Positions 1 to 6,530 are shown, counted from the first letter of the stretch. The stretch: 12,584 nucleotides of DNA from Candidatus Omnitrophota bacterium (GCA_023228185.1 JALOBQ010000019.1:1-12584), one strand, 5' to 3'. Made by a program: numbers and translations. The notes: generated by a model not told the origin, from the sequence alone.

Positions 1-2
1 CA

Positions 3-77
3 AATACAGAATTGGTTAATGTGATCGGCGAAATGGCTGGTTTTTTACCGATTAAGAATAAAGAAGAAAAGAAATAA
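3..77 (+). CDS. C-terminal tail of an unidentified upstream gene (partial)
   Basis: Frame 3 is open from the window edge to a TAA at 75-77. It encodes 24 residues that begin NTELVNVIGEMAGFLP and end in a lysine/glutamate-rich tail (KNKEEKK). The other two forward frames stop within the first 25 bases, so this is the only plausible coding frame. The composition resembles the end of a soluble protein, but the fragment is too short to assign a family. It lies upstream of the repeat cluster on the same strand as all later genes. That it is a gene end at all is an inference from the open frame and the charged C-terminus. Confidence 0.45.
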   Translation, partial: NTELVNVIGEMAGFLPIKNKEEKK

Positions 78-80
78 TAG

Positions 81-145
81 GTTTGGACCCTGTTTCCAAG
101 TCAAGCTGGAAACAGGGTCCAACTCAAGCTGGAAACAGGGTCCAA
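81..145. repeat. REP-like cluster: inverted repeat plus 23-bp tandem duplication
   Basis: Bases 83-98 (TTGGACCCTGTTTCCA) are the exact reverse complement of 107-122, with an 8-base loop between them, giving a 16-bp perfect hairpin. The right arm is then duplicated: the 22 bases at 101-122 recur identically at 124-145, so the tandem unit is 23 bp. A related palindrome occurs at 494-511. There is no T-tract after the hairpin, so it does not look like a standard intrinsic terminator. It is most like a REP/short palindromic repeat family; the genome-wide copy number cannot be seen here. Confidence 0.8.
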
Positions 146-173
146 GTCGTGAGGGACAGTGGGGTAGAGGATA

Positions 174-491
174 ATGGATATTGTCGGAAAAGCAGAAAAT
201 TTGGTTAGTTTGGTAGATTATCAGGATGGCTCTGTTGTAAGCAAGGAAATTATTAAGAAAGACAGTGGCTCGATAACGCTATTTGCTTTTGATAAGGGCC
301 AGGGGTTAAGCGAGCATACCGCGCCGTTTGACGCGTTAGTTTATATTTTAGATGGCCAGGCAGAAATTTATATCGCGGGCAAGGTGCACTTGTTAAAAAC
401 AAGCCAGGTTATTATTATGCCGGCAAATAAACCACACGCTTTAAAAGCAATAGAGCGTTTTAAAATGTTTTTAGCAATGATTAAGCAATAG
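174..491 (+). CDS. Small single-domain cupin protein
   Basis: This is a 105-residue protein with a single beta-barrel cupin fold. Residues 41-61 (GQGLSEHTAPFDALVYILDG) match the first cupin motif, with His48 as a likely metal ligand. The second histidine of the usual HxH pair is replaced (Thr49-Ala50). Residues 77-90 (SQVIIMPANKPHAL) form the second motif with Pro83 and His88. Small stand-alone cupins of this type are common in anaerobes and generally have no established substrate, so no reaction is assigned. The ATG at 174 follows a purine-rich stretch (GGGGTAGAGG). The TAG stop shares its last base with the repeat palindrome that precedes purD, so the gene is bracketed on both sides by the same repeat family. 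The length is normal for such proteins. Confidence 0.85.
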   Translation: MDIVGKAENLVSLVDYQDGSVVSKEIIKKDSGSITLFAFDKGQGLSEHTAPFDALVYILDGQAEIYIAGKVHLLKTSQVIIMPANKPHALKAIERFKMFLAMIKQ

Positions 492-511
492 GACCCTGTT
501 TCGAAACAGGG
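491..511. repeat. Perfect palindrome between cupin gene and purD
   Basis: Bases 494-511 read CCCTGTTTCGAAACAGGG, a perfect 18-bp palindrome preceded by GGA. The GGACCCTGTTTC half is the same core as the repeats at 81-145. It overlaps the last base of the cupin stop codon and ends 11 bases before the purD ATG. What follows is ACAGAAAGAAA, not a T-tract, so it is not a canonical terminator. Because it occupies the position just upstream of the purD ribosome-binding region, it could affect translation or RNA stability; that is inference. Confidence 0.8.
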
Positions 512-522
512 ACAGAAAGAAA

Positions 523-1827
523 ATGCGGATTTTAGTGATTGGTTCTGGGGCAAGAGAGCACGCGCTGATCTGGAAAATTGCCCAGTCAAAATTAACGGAA
601 AAAATTTTCTGCGCACCGGGTAATGGCGGGATCAGCCAGCAGGCAGAATGTATTAATATTAAATCTGAAGATATTTTTGGGTTATTGGAATTCGCGCGCA
701 GGGAAAAGATTGACCTGACAGTAGTTGGCCCGGAAGTGCCTTTATCAATGGGTATTGTCGATGAATTCCAAAAAGCCGGCCTGAAAATATTCGGCCCGAA
801 TAAATCCGCGGCGCGGCTTGAGGCAAGCAAAGTTTTTTCCAAAGAGTTGATGGCTAAATACAATGTGCCTACGGCGGATTTTAAAGTTTTTGACGATCCT
901 GCCGCGGCGGATAAATACATTGAGGAGATCGGCGCGCCTTGCGTGGTAAAAGCAGACGGCCTTGCCGCAGGCAAAGGCGTGGTTGTCGCCAAATCGATAG
1001 AGCAGGCAAAACAAGCGGTGGGCGCGATGATGCGTGATAAAGTTTTCGGCAACGCGGGAAATAAAATTATTATTGAAGAGTGCCTCAAAGGCCAGGAAGC
1101 CTCAATTCTGGTGATCACCGATTCAAAAGCAGTAATGGCTTTAGCCAGCGCCCAGGATCATAAGAGAGTTTTTGATAATGACGCCGGCCCAAACACCGGT
1201 GGAATGGGAGCTTATTCTCCGGCGCCTATAGTCACTGATCAACTGCTCAAGGAAATTATGGATAAGGTGATTTACCGCACTATTGACGGTTTGGCAAAAG
1301 AAGGAATAGATTATCGGGGGGTTTTATACGCTGGGATCATGTTGACTAAAGACGGGCCAAAGACTTTGGAGTTTAATGTGCGTTTCGGCGATCCGGAAAC
1401 AGAAGCAATATTACCGAGATTAAAATCCGATTTAGTGGAAATTATGATGGCGGTTAGCTCCGGCAGCCTTTTGCGCGTGGGTAATTTTTCCTGGGATAAG
1501 CGGGCTTGTGTTTGCGTGGTTTGCGCCGCAGGCGGCTATCCCGGTAACTATGAAAAAGGAAAAGAAATTTTCGGATTGGATAAAGTTTCCGCGATGAAAG
1601 ACGTAATGGTTTTTCAGGCCGGAACATCAAGCCGCGTGATCAATGATTTAGGCCAAAAGCGGGAAGTCGAATACCGCACTAATGGCGGTAGGGTTTTAGG
1701 GGTTACCGGATTAGGCGAAACGATTTCTGAGGCGATAGATAAAACTTACGCGGCAGTTAAAGAGATTAGCTTTGAAGGGATGCATTATCGGACAGATATT
1801 GGCAAGAAAGCGAATAGAGGCATATAA
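523..1827 (+). CDS. purD: Phosphoribosylamine-glycine ligase (GAR synthetase)
   Basis: PurD joins glycine to phosphoribosylamine using ATP, step 2 of de novo purine synthesis, in the cytoplasm. The 434-residue length is typical. Visible hallmarks are the N-terminal GSGAREHAL motif (residues 7-15), GPNKSAARLEASK at 91-103 leading into the ATP-grasp domain, and the glycine-rich VVKADGLAAGKGVVV at 141-155. Also present are QDHKR at 211-215, NTGGMGAYSP at 224-233 and the metal/ATP-binding EFNVRFGDPE at 283-292. The C-terminal domain ends with the expected YRTDIG near residue 422. The ATG at 523 gives the canonical N-terminus; the Shine-Dalgarno is weak (GGGA at 509-512, inside the palindrome end). 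The next gene is purE, the later AIR carboxylation step, which supports purine-pathway clustering. Confidence 0.97.
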   Translation: MRILVIGSGAREHALIWKIAQSKLTEKIFCAPGNGGISQQAECINIKSEDIFGLLEFARREKIDLTVVGPEVPLSMGIVDEFQKAGLKIFGPNKSAARLEASKVFSKELMAKYNVPTADFKVFDDPAAADKYIEEIGAPCVVKADGLAAGKGVVVAKSIEQAKQAVGAMMRDKVFGNAGNKIIIEECLKGQEASILVITDSKAVMALASAQDHKRVFDNDAGPNTGGMGAYSPAPIVTDQLLKEIMDKVIYRTIDGLAKEGIDYRGVLYAGIMLTKDGPKTLEFNVRFGDPETEAILPRLKSDLVEIMMAVSSGSLLRVGNFSWDKRACVCVVCAAGGYPGNYEKGKEIFGLDKVSAMKDVMVFQAGTSSRVINDLGQKREVEYRTNGGRVLGVTGLGETISEAIDKTYAAVKEISFEGMHYRTDIGKKANRGI

Positions 1828-1828
1828 T
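1799..1828 (+). promoter_or_regulatory. Possible sigma70-type promoter for purE and downstream genes
   Basis: TTGGCA at 1799-1804 (5 of 6 matches to the -35 consensus) is followed after 18 bases by a perfect TATAAT at 1823-1828. The -10 overlaps the purD stop codon, and the purE start is 70 bases further on. In a moderately AT-rich genome such matches arise by chance, so this is a candidate only. It would allow purE and the genes behind it to be transcribed separately from purD. Confidence 0.3.
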
Positions 1829-1860
1829 ATCTAGGTAGAGGTAAAGAAGGGCAAAACAAA

Positions 1861-1888
1861 GGCTGATAGCTGACAGCTGACAGCTGAA
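1861..1888. repeat. Heptamer tandem repeat upstream of purE
   Basis: Four imperfect 7-bp units occur in a row: GGCTGAT, AGCTGAC, AGCTGAC, AGCTGAA. The array contains two CAGCTG palindromes (1874-1879 and 1881-1886) and sits directly before the purE ribosome-binding site (AAGGAG, 1889-1894). It may be a regulatory or slippage-prone spacer, or a fragment of an intergenic repeat family. Confidence 0.7.
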
Positions 1889-1898
1889 AAGGAGAACA

Positions 1899-2381
1899 AT
1901 GAAAAAAATCAGCATTATTATGGGCAGTAGTTCGGATTTAGAGATTGTTAAGGAAACAATCGGTTTATTAAAAGAATTCAAAGTTGGTTTTGAAGTTAAA
2001 GTATTATCCGCGCACAGGAGCCCTAAAGAGTTAGCGGCTTTTGTAGAAAACGCCTCCAAAAACGGCACTGAAGTTTTCATCGCCGCAGCCGGCGGAGCAG
2101 CAGCCTTGGCCGGAGTAATTGCCGCGCATTCTATAAAACCGGTAATCGGAATTCCCATTGAAACCAAAAGTTTATACGGGTTGGATTCATTATTATCTAC
2201 TGTGCAGATGCCCGCAGGCGTGCCAGTAGCTTCTATGTCTATCGGTAAAGCCGGTGCCAGAAATGCCGGACTTTTTGCTTTGCAGATATTAGCTTTGCAC
2301 GATAAAAAGATAAACGCCAAGTTGCGCGGTTATAAGAATCAACTACGCTTAAAAATAAAGAATATTAAGCTGAAGGTATGA
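1899..2381 (+). CDS. purE: PurE-type N5-CAIR mutase / AIR carboxylase
   Basis: PurE produces CAIR in de novo purine synthesis: class I enzymes rearrange N5-CAIR made by PurK, while class II enzymes carboxylate AIR directly. The 160-residue protein shows the phosphate-binding GSSSD (residues 9-13), the catalytic SAHRSP (37-42) and the long GVIAAHSIKPVIGIP segment (72-86). It also has DSLLSTVQMPAGVPV (96-110) and the IGKAGARNAG helix (115-124), all as in class I enzymes. One oddity is the loop that reads AAHLPG in E. coli: here it is AAALAG (67-72), so the second conserved histidine (His75 in E. coli) is alanine at residue 69. No purK is in this window. The start is firm, with AAGGAG four bases before the ATG. 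The C-terminus is a short lysine-rich extension, and the stop overlaps the next start (ATGA). Confidence 0.93.
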   Translation: MKKISIIMGSSSDLEIVKETIGLLKEFKVGFEVKVLSAHRSPKELAAFVENASKNGTEVFIAAAGGAAALAGVIAAHSIKPVIGIPIETKSLYGLDSLLSTVQMPAGVPVASMSIGKAGARNAGLFALQILALHDKKINAKLRGYKNQLRLKIKNIKLKV

Positions 2382-3439
2382 TCGATACAAAAATAGTTAA
2401 AGTTGATCCGAGCCTGCCGGAAGAAGCGCATCTTCTTGAGGCAGCCAAGGTTTTAAGCGCCGGTGGGCTGGTAATTATTCCGACTGAAACTGTTTATGGT
2501 ATTGCCGCTGATATGAATAATCCTAAAGCCATGGATAGGCTTTATCAGATCAAAAAGCGGCCGAAGGATAAACCTTTTACCGTGCATATCGCCGATAGGG
2601 CGCAGGTTTTCGATTTCGCTTCTGATATCCCGCCCGTTGCTTTTAAGCTGATGGATAAGTTTTGGCCCGGGCCGTTAACTTTATTGTTGCAATCAAATCG
2701 GGCCGGCAAAGTCGGGCTGCGTATACCGGATAATGATATTGCTTTAAAAGTAATCAGCTTAAGCCGTTTGGCTTTAGCTTGCCCTTCGGCGAATATTTCG
2801 GGCCAACCGGCGCCGATAAATTTTCAAGAAGCGATTAAAGATATGGACGGTTTAGTGGATTTTGCCATTGACGCCGGCCAGACGAAATTTAAATTTGAAT
2901 CAACGATTGTTGATTTATCAGTGTTGCCTTTACGAATTGTCCGCGTAGGCGCTTTGAGTAGCCAGGATATTGAAAGTGTTGCCAGTAAAAAACATATTCT
3001 TTTTGTTTGTACAGGTAATTCCTGCCGTTCAGTAATGGCTGAGGCATACCTTAAAAAAGTCCTGCAGAAATCCGGCCGCGCTGGCATAGTCGTCGGTTCA
3101 GCCGGAATTATCGCGCCTAGCGGCCAGGGAGCAAGCGAAGAAACCAGGCAGATATTAAAAAATGAAGGTATCGATGTTAACGCGCATCGTTGCCGCAGGC
3201 TGACGCAGGAATTAGTCAGAAGCTCAGACCTGATTTTAGTGATGGAAAATATTCATCAGTCTAAAGTATTAGAGCTTGCGCCGGAAGCAGGGAATAGGCT
3301 TTTTTTATTAAAAGAATTTGCTAAAATAAATGATGGCAGCTTGAATATTTTGGATCCGATGGGAAATTCTTTAGAATTTTACGAGGATGTTTTCGTTACT
3401 ATTAAAGAGGCTGTAGAAAGGATAGCTAAAATAATATGA
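2378..3439 (+). CDS. Fusion protein: Sua5/YrdC L-threonylcarbamoyl-AMP synthase + low-molecular-weight phosphatase
   Basis: Two domains share one 353-residue chain. Residues 1 to about 195 are a YrdC/Sua5/TsaC domain, which makes threonylcarbamoyl-AMP for the t6A37 modification of tRNA. Motifs are PTETVYG (35-41), KRPKDKPF (60-67), FWPGPLT (95-101), PSANISG (136-142), STIVD (175-179) and RIVRVGA (186-192). Residues from about 205 to 353 are a low-molecular-weight protein phosphatase. The P-loop is CTGNSCRS with nucleophile Cys211 and Arg217, and the general-acid loop is DPMG with Asp326. In Bacillus the equivalents are separate neighbouring genes, ywlC and ywlE; YwlE is a protein-arginine phosphatase. 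Here Ser215 occupies the YwlE Thr11 specificity position, so the substrate (phospho-arginine or phospho-tyrosine) is undecided. The gene overlaps purE and rpiB by 4 bp each (ATGA). Confidence 0.93.
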   Translation: MIDTKIVKVDPSLPEEAHLLEAAKVLSAGGLVIIPTETVYGIAADMNNPKAMDRLYQIKKRPKDKPFTVHIADRAQVFDFASDIPPVAFKLMDKFWPGPLTLLLQSNRAGKVGLRIPDNDIALKVISLSRLALACPSANISGQPAPINFQEAIKDMDGLVDFAIDAGQTKFKFESTIVDLSVLPLRIVRVGALSSQDIESVASKKHILFVCTGNSCRSVMAEAYLKKVLQKSGRAGIVVGSAGIIAPSGQGASEETRQILKNEGIDVNAHRCRRLTQELVRSSDLILVMENIHQSKVLELAPEAGNRLFLLKEFAKINDGSLNILDPMGNSLEFYEDVFVTIKEAVERIAKII

Positions 3440-3897
3440 AAGAACTGCTTATCGCTTCAGATCACGCGGGGTTTATTCTAAAAAAGAAATTATCCGCTTT
3501 TCTTAAAAGTAAAGGTATTCTGGTCAGGGACCTGGGGACATACAATAAAGAGCGTTGTGATTATCCGCAGTATGCTTATAAACTTGCCAAGCTGATTTCC
3601 GACGGTAAAAATAAACTGGGTATTCTGGCTTGTAAGAGCGGTATTGGTGATTCAATCGTTGCCAACAGGCTCCCCGGCGTGCGCGCCGCGCTCTGCTATA
3701 ATTTAAAAGCGGCTAAATTATCGCGGCAGCATAATGACAGCAATGTTTTAGTATTAGGGGCGGCTTTTGTGAAGATGGAGCTGGTTAAAAAAATTGTCCT
3801 TCTTTGGTTGAAAACGGATTTCGCAGGCGGCCGGCACAGGCGGCGGCTAAATCAGATTAAAGCGATTGAAAAAAAGATAAGGAGAGAGTGCAAGTGA
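3436..3897 (+). CDS. rpiB: Ribose-5-phosphate isomerase B
   Basis: RpiB interconverts ribose-5-phosphate and ribulose-5-phosphate in the non-oxidative pentose phosphate pathway, so it feeds PRPP and hence purine synthesis. The 153-residue protein has ASDHAG at residues 7-12, DYPQYA at 42-47 and the catalytic-cysteine loop GILACKSGIGDSIVANR (62-78, Cys66). It also has the HNDSNVLVLGA segment (99-109) and the C-terminal GGRHRRRLNQI, all diagnostic of the RpiB/LacAB family. The loop reads CKSGIG where most members have CGTGIG, a mild variation. The neighbours (Sua5-type/phosphatase before, glyA after) match the Firmicute ywl cluster and favour RpiB over a sugar-specific LacA/LacB enzyme. Confidence 0.94.
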   Translation: MKELLIASDHAGFILKKKLSAFLKSKGILVRDLGTYNKERCDYPQYAYKLAKLISDGKNKLGILACKSGIGDSIVANRLPGVRAALCYNLKAAKLSRQHNDSNVLVLGAAFVKMELVKKIVLLWLKTDFAGGRHRRRLNQIKAIEKKIRRECK

Positions 3898-5141
3898 AAC
3901 ATTTACGAGAAACTGACCCGCAGATTTACGAAGTTATCCAAAAAGAACTCAAGCGCCAGCAGGAAAATATCGAGCTGATTGCTTCGGAGAATTTTACTTC
4001 TTTAAGCGTGCTTGAGGCGCAAGGTTCGGTGCTCACCAATAAATACGCTGAAGGCTATCCCCAGAAGCGCTGGTATGGCGGCTGTGAATATGTCGATGAG
4101 GCTGAAAGCCTGGCATTAAACCGCGTAAAAGAGCTTTTTAAAGCAGAGCACGCTAATGTTCAGCCGCATTCGGGATCGCAGGCGAATATGGCGGTGTATT
4201 TTGCGGCAGTAAAGCCGGGGGATACTGTCCTGGCAATGGATTTATCAGCAGGCGGGCACCTGACGCACGGCCATCCGCATAATTTTTCCGGTATGTTTTA
4301 TAAAATGGTTGGCTACGGCGTGGATCCTCAGACAGAAGCTTTGAATTACGATGTGATCCTTAAACTTGCCTTAGAACATAAGCCGAAAATGATTTTAGCC
4401 GGAGCATCGGCTTACCCGAGGATAATTGATTTTAAGAAATTCCGCGAGATTTGCGATAAGGTTGGGGCCTATCTTTTCGTGGATATGGCGCATATCGCCG
4501 GTTTAGTTGCCGCCGGATTACATCCGTCACCCGTGCCTTACGCGGATTTTGTCACCAGCACCACGCATAAAACTTTGCGCGGGCCGCGCGGCGGGTTCAT
4601 ACTTTGCAGGGAAGAATTTGCCAAAAAGATCGACGCGCGGATTTTTCCCGGGATCCAGGGCGGGCCGCTGATGCATGTGATCGCGGCTAAAGCAGTGGCG
4701 TTCGGTGAAGCTTTAAAACCGGAATTTAAAGTTTATCAGAAACAGCTTGCGGCTAATGCGAAAGAATTAGCGTTGGCTTTGGAGAAATGCGGTTTTCGTA
4801 TTGTTTCCGGCGGCACAGATACTCATTTAATGCTCGTGGATTTAAGCAAAAAAAATATTACCGGCGCCGAAGCTTCAAAATTATTAGGCGAGGTGAATAT
4901 CACGGTGAATAAAAACCTTATTCCTTTTGATAAACTTAGCCCTTTTGTAACTAGCGGTATCCGTTTAGGCACTGCGGCGGTAAGCACGCGCAAAATGGGG
5001 CTTAAGCAAATGCAGCAGATTGCTGATTTAATCAACCGCGCTGTCGAATCAAAACTTGATCAGGAAAAACTAAAAGCGATTAAAGAAGAAGTGGTCAACT
5101 TTACTAATCAATTTCCACTTTATCCGGAGCTTGCAAAATAA
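3894..5141 (+). CDS. glyA: Serine hydroxymethyltransferase
   Basis: GlyA is a PLP enzyme that converts serine plus tetrahydrofolate to glycine plus 5,10-methylene-THF. It supplies glycine to PurD and one-carbon units to purines and thymidylate. From the GTG at 3894 the protein is 415 residues, close to E. coli's 417. Motifs are IELIASENF (26-34), LTNKYAEGYP (47-56), RWYGGCE (59-65), PHSGSQAN (91-98), DMAHIAGL (197-204) and TTHKTLRGPRGG with PLP lysine Lys226. An in-frame GTG lies at 3888, but 3894 is preferred. It sits 9 bases after GGAG (3881-3884), makes a GTGA overlap with the rpiB stop like its neighbours, and gives the family-typical N-terminus MKHLRETDP. The 3' end overlaps the next ATG by one base (TAATG). 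Confidence 0.96.
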   Translation: MKHLRETDPQIYEVIQKELKRQQENIELIASENFTSLSVLEAQGSVLTNKYAEGYPQKRWYGGCEYVDEAESLALNRVKELFKAEHANVQPHSGSQANMAVYFAAVKPGDTVLAMDLSAGGHLTHGHPHNFSGMFYKMVGYGVDPQTEALNYDVILKLALEHKPKMILAGASAYPRIIDFKKFREICDKVGAYLFVDMAHIAGLVAAGLHPSPVPYADFVTSTTHKTLRGPRGGFILCREEFAKKIDARIFPGIQGGPLMHVIAAKAVAFGEALKPEFKVYQKQLAANAKELALALEKCGFRIVSGGTDTHLMLVDLSKKNITGAEASKLLGEVNITVNKNLIPFDKLSPFVTSGIRLGTAAVSTRKMGLKQMQQIADLINRAVESKLDQEKLKAIKEEVVNFTNQFPLYPELAK

Positions 5142-5608
5142 TGGCTAAGAAAAAAATTATGCGTCAGCGGCCCAGTTGGGATGAATATTTTATGGAGATG
5201 GCTTGTTTAGTTTCCAAGCGTTCAACCTGCCTGCGCCGTTACGTGGGCGCGGTTATCGTTAAGGAAAAGAGGATCTTGGCGACCGGTTATAACGGAGCGC
5301 CCAGCGGTTTAAAGCATTGTGTTGAAGTAGGATGCCTGCGTAAAAAATTAAATATCCCGTCGGGTGAGCGCCATGAATTATGCCGCGCGCTTCACGCCGA
5401 ACAAAACGCTTTGATCCAGGCGTCTTTATACGGAGTAAGCGTAAGAGCAAGCACGCTTTATTCAACATGCCAGCCATGCGTAATTTGCGCGAAGATGTTG
5501 ATTAACGCCGGTATCAAAGAGATCGTTATCTTAGAGGGTTATCCGGATAAAATGGCGATGGAATTTTTAAAAGCCGCCGGCATAAAAGTTAGGGTGATCA
5601 AGAAATGA
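5141..5608 (+). CDS. Zinc-dependent dCMP / ComE-type deoxycytidylate deaminase
   Basis: This is a cytidine/deoxycytidylate deaminase-family protein of 155 residues. Zinc-site residues are in HAEQNAL (His85 ligand, Glu87 catalytic) and STCQPCVICAK (Cys113 and Cys116, the PCxxC ligands). RPSWDEYFMEMACLVSKRS near the N-terminus and the GYNGAPSGLKHC segment (49-60) are typical of dCMP deaminases and the ComEB group. The expected reaction is dCMP to dUMP, feeding thymidylate synthesis; the methylene-THF that thymidylate synthase needs comes from GlyA next door. It starts one base inside the glyA stop and overlaps nrdR by 4 bp. Whether it also has the competence-linked role suggested by the Bacillus name comEB is not shown by the sequence. 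Confidence 0.93.
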   Translation: MAKKKIMRQRPSWDEYFMEMACLVSKRSTCLRRYVGAVIVKEKRILATGYNGAPSGLKHCVEVGCLRKKLNIPSGERHELCRALHAEQNALIQASLYGVSVRASTLYSTCQPCVICAKMLINAGIKEIVILEGYPDKMAMEFLKAAGIKVRVIKK

Positions 5609-6072
5609 GATGCCCTTATTGCGGTTATAAAGAGGATAAGGTCGTGGATTCGCGTTCAACAGCCGAGGAGTCGGCGGTAAGGCGCCGCAGGGAGTGTTTA
5701 AAATGCGGCAAGCGTTTTACGACTTATGAATATATCGAAGAGATCTCTATGCGCGTGATCAAAAAAGACGCCCGCCGCGAGCCATTTGACCGTAAAAAAA
5801 TTCTCGCCGGAGTAATGCGCGCCTGCGAAAAGCGGCCGGTGAGCATGGAAAAAATGGAAGAGATCGTCACGCTTGTCGAGCGGGGGATCCAGAAAAAATT
5901 TGACCGTGAAATATCCTCTAGTAAAATCGGCGAAATGGTGATGGAAAAATTAAAGAGTTTAGATGATGTGGCCTACGTGCGTTTTGCTTCCGTTTACCGG
6001 CAGTTCAAAGATGTCGGCCAATTTATGGTGGAGTTAAGGGATATCTTGGGCAAAGATAAAAAGAAAAAATAA
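5605..6072 (+). CDS. nrdR: Transcriptional repressor NrdR
   Basis: NrdR is a zinc-ribbon plus ATP-cone protein that represses ribonucleotide reductase genes according to ATP/dATP. The 155-residue product starts MRCPYCGY (Cys3, Cys6) and continues to ECLKCGKRFTTYE (Cys31, Cys34), so the four zinc ligands are complete. The DSR segment and the arginine run at 26-29 are as in the family. Residues from about 49 to 139 form the ATP-cone, including PFDRKKI and the YVRFASVYRQF segment. The lysine-rich tail is unremarkable. It overlaps the deaminase gene by 4 bp (ATGA), tying two deoxynucleotide-related genes into one transcript. I found no NrdR box in this window, so its targets lie elsewhere. Confidence 0.97.
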   Translation: MRCPYCGYKEDKVVDSRSTAEESAVRRRRECLKCGKRFTTYEYIEEISMRVIKKDARREPFDRKKILAGVMRACEKRPVSMEKMEEIVTLVERGIQKKFDREISSSKIGEMVMEKLKSLDDVAYVRFASVYRQFKDVGQFMVELRDILGKDKKKK

Positions 6073-6099
6073 AACGACCTGTTTATCATAGAGGTAAAT

Positions 6100-6510
6100 A
6101 TGATTGAAATGGAATTAAGTAAAATTGTGATTGATGAGAACAGGCATGACCAATTGATTGCCTTGAAAGAAAAAAACGGCGAAAGAGTCCTGCCAATTGT
6201 CATCGGCCTTTCGGAAGCCTCAGCGATAAAGATGAAAATCAGCGGTTTCACTCCGCCGCGGCCGCTTACCCACGATTTAATCTTGTCTATCCTTAACGAT
6301 TTGGATGCTTCAGTGGAAAAAGTTGTCATTGATAGCCTGGAAGAAAACACATTTCACGCTAAAGTTTTCATTAAAAATTCAAGCGGCCAGGTTAAAGCCA
6401 TCGATTCCCGCCCATCTGACAGTATTGCTTTGGCAGTAAGGGCGCACGCCCCTATTTTTGTCGAAGACGAGATTATCAATAAATCAGAGGTATTCAAGAA
6501 GAATAAGTAG
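6100..6510 (+). CDS. DUF151 / bifunctional nuclease (BFN) family protein
   Basis: This is a 136-residue, single-domain protein of the BFN (DUF151) family. Landmarks are LPIVIGLSEASAI (31-43), RPLTHDL (54-60) and the C-terminal DSRPSDSIALAVR (102-114). The family is named for plant proteins with RNase and DNase activity; in bacteria the same domain is widespread and its physiological role is poorly defined, so nuclease function is only a family-level expectation. Length is near that of the bare domain, with no UVR or other extension. It begins 27 bp after nrdR, with AGAGG about five bases before the ATG; an in-frame ATG three codons downstream is possible but less well placed. Confidence 0.9.
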   Translation: MIEMELSKIVIDENRHDQLIALKEKNGERVLPIVIGLSEASAIKMKISGFTPPRPLTHDLILSILNDLDASVEKVVIDSLEENTFHAKVFIKNSSGQVKAIDSRPSDSIALAVRAHAPIFVEDEIINKSEVFKKNK

Positions 6511-6530
6511 AGTTTATTTTTTTATTAGCT

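Noticed and set aside
101..145. Tandem 23-bp direct repeats as a possible CRISPR remnant
   Set aside because: The units abut with a single base between identical parts; there are no spacers and no cas genes, and an inverted copy lies next to them.
494..511. Intrinsic terminator after the cupin gene
   Set aside because: The stem is followed by ACAGAAAG on the + strand, with no T-run; the minus strand also lacks a suitable tract and has no gene ending there.
471..1118. Long minus-strand open frame opposite purD
   Set aside because: It is antisense to a clear, motif-complete purD, and its composition is that of a shadow frame. The same applies to minus-strand frames opposite purE, glyA, the nucleotidyltransferase, the AsmA-like gene and YjbQ.
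1828..1898. Purine riboswitch before purE
   Set aside because: The 71-base leader is too simple and repeat-filled; no three-way junction with the conserved core could be recognised.
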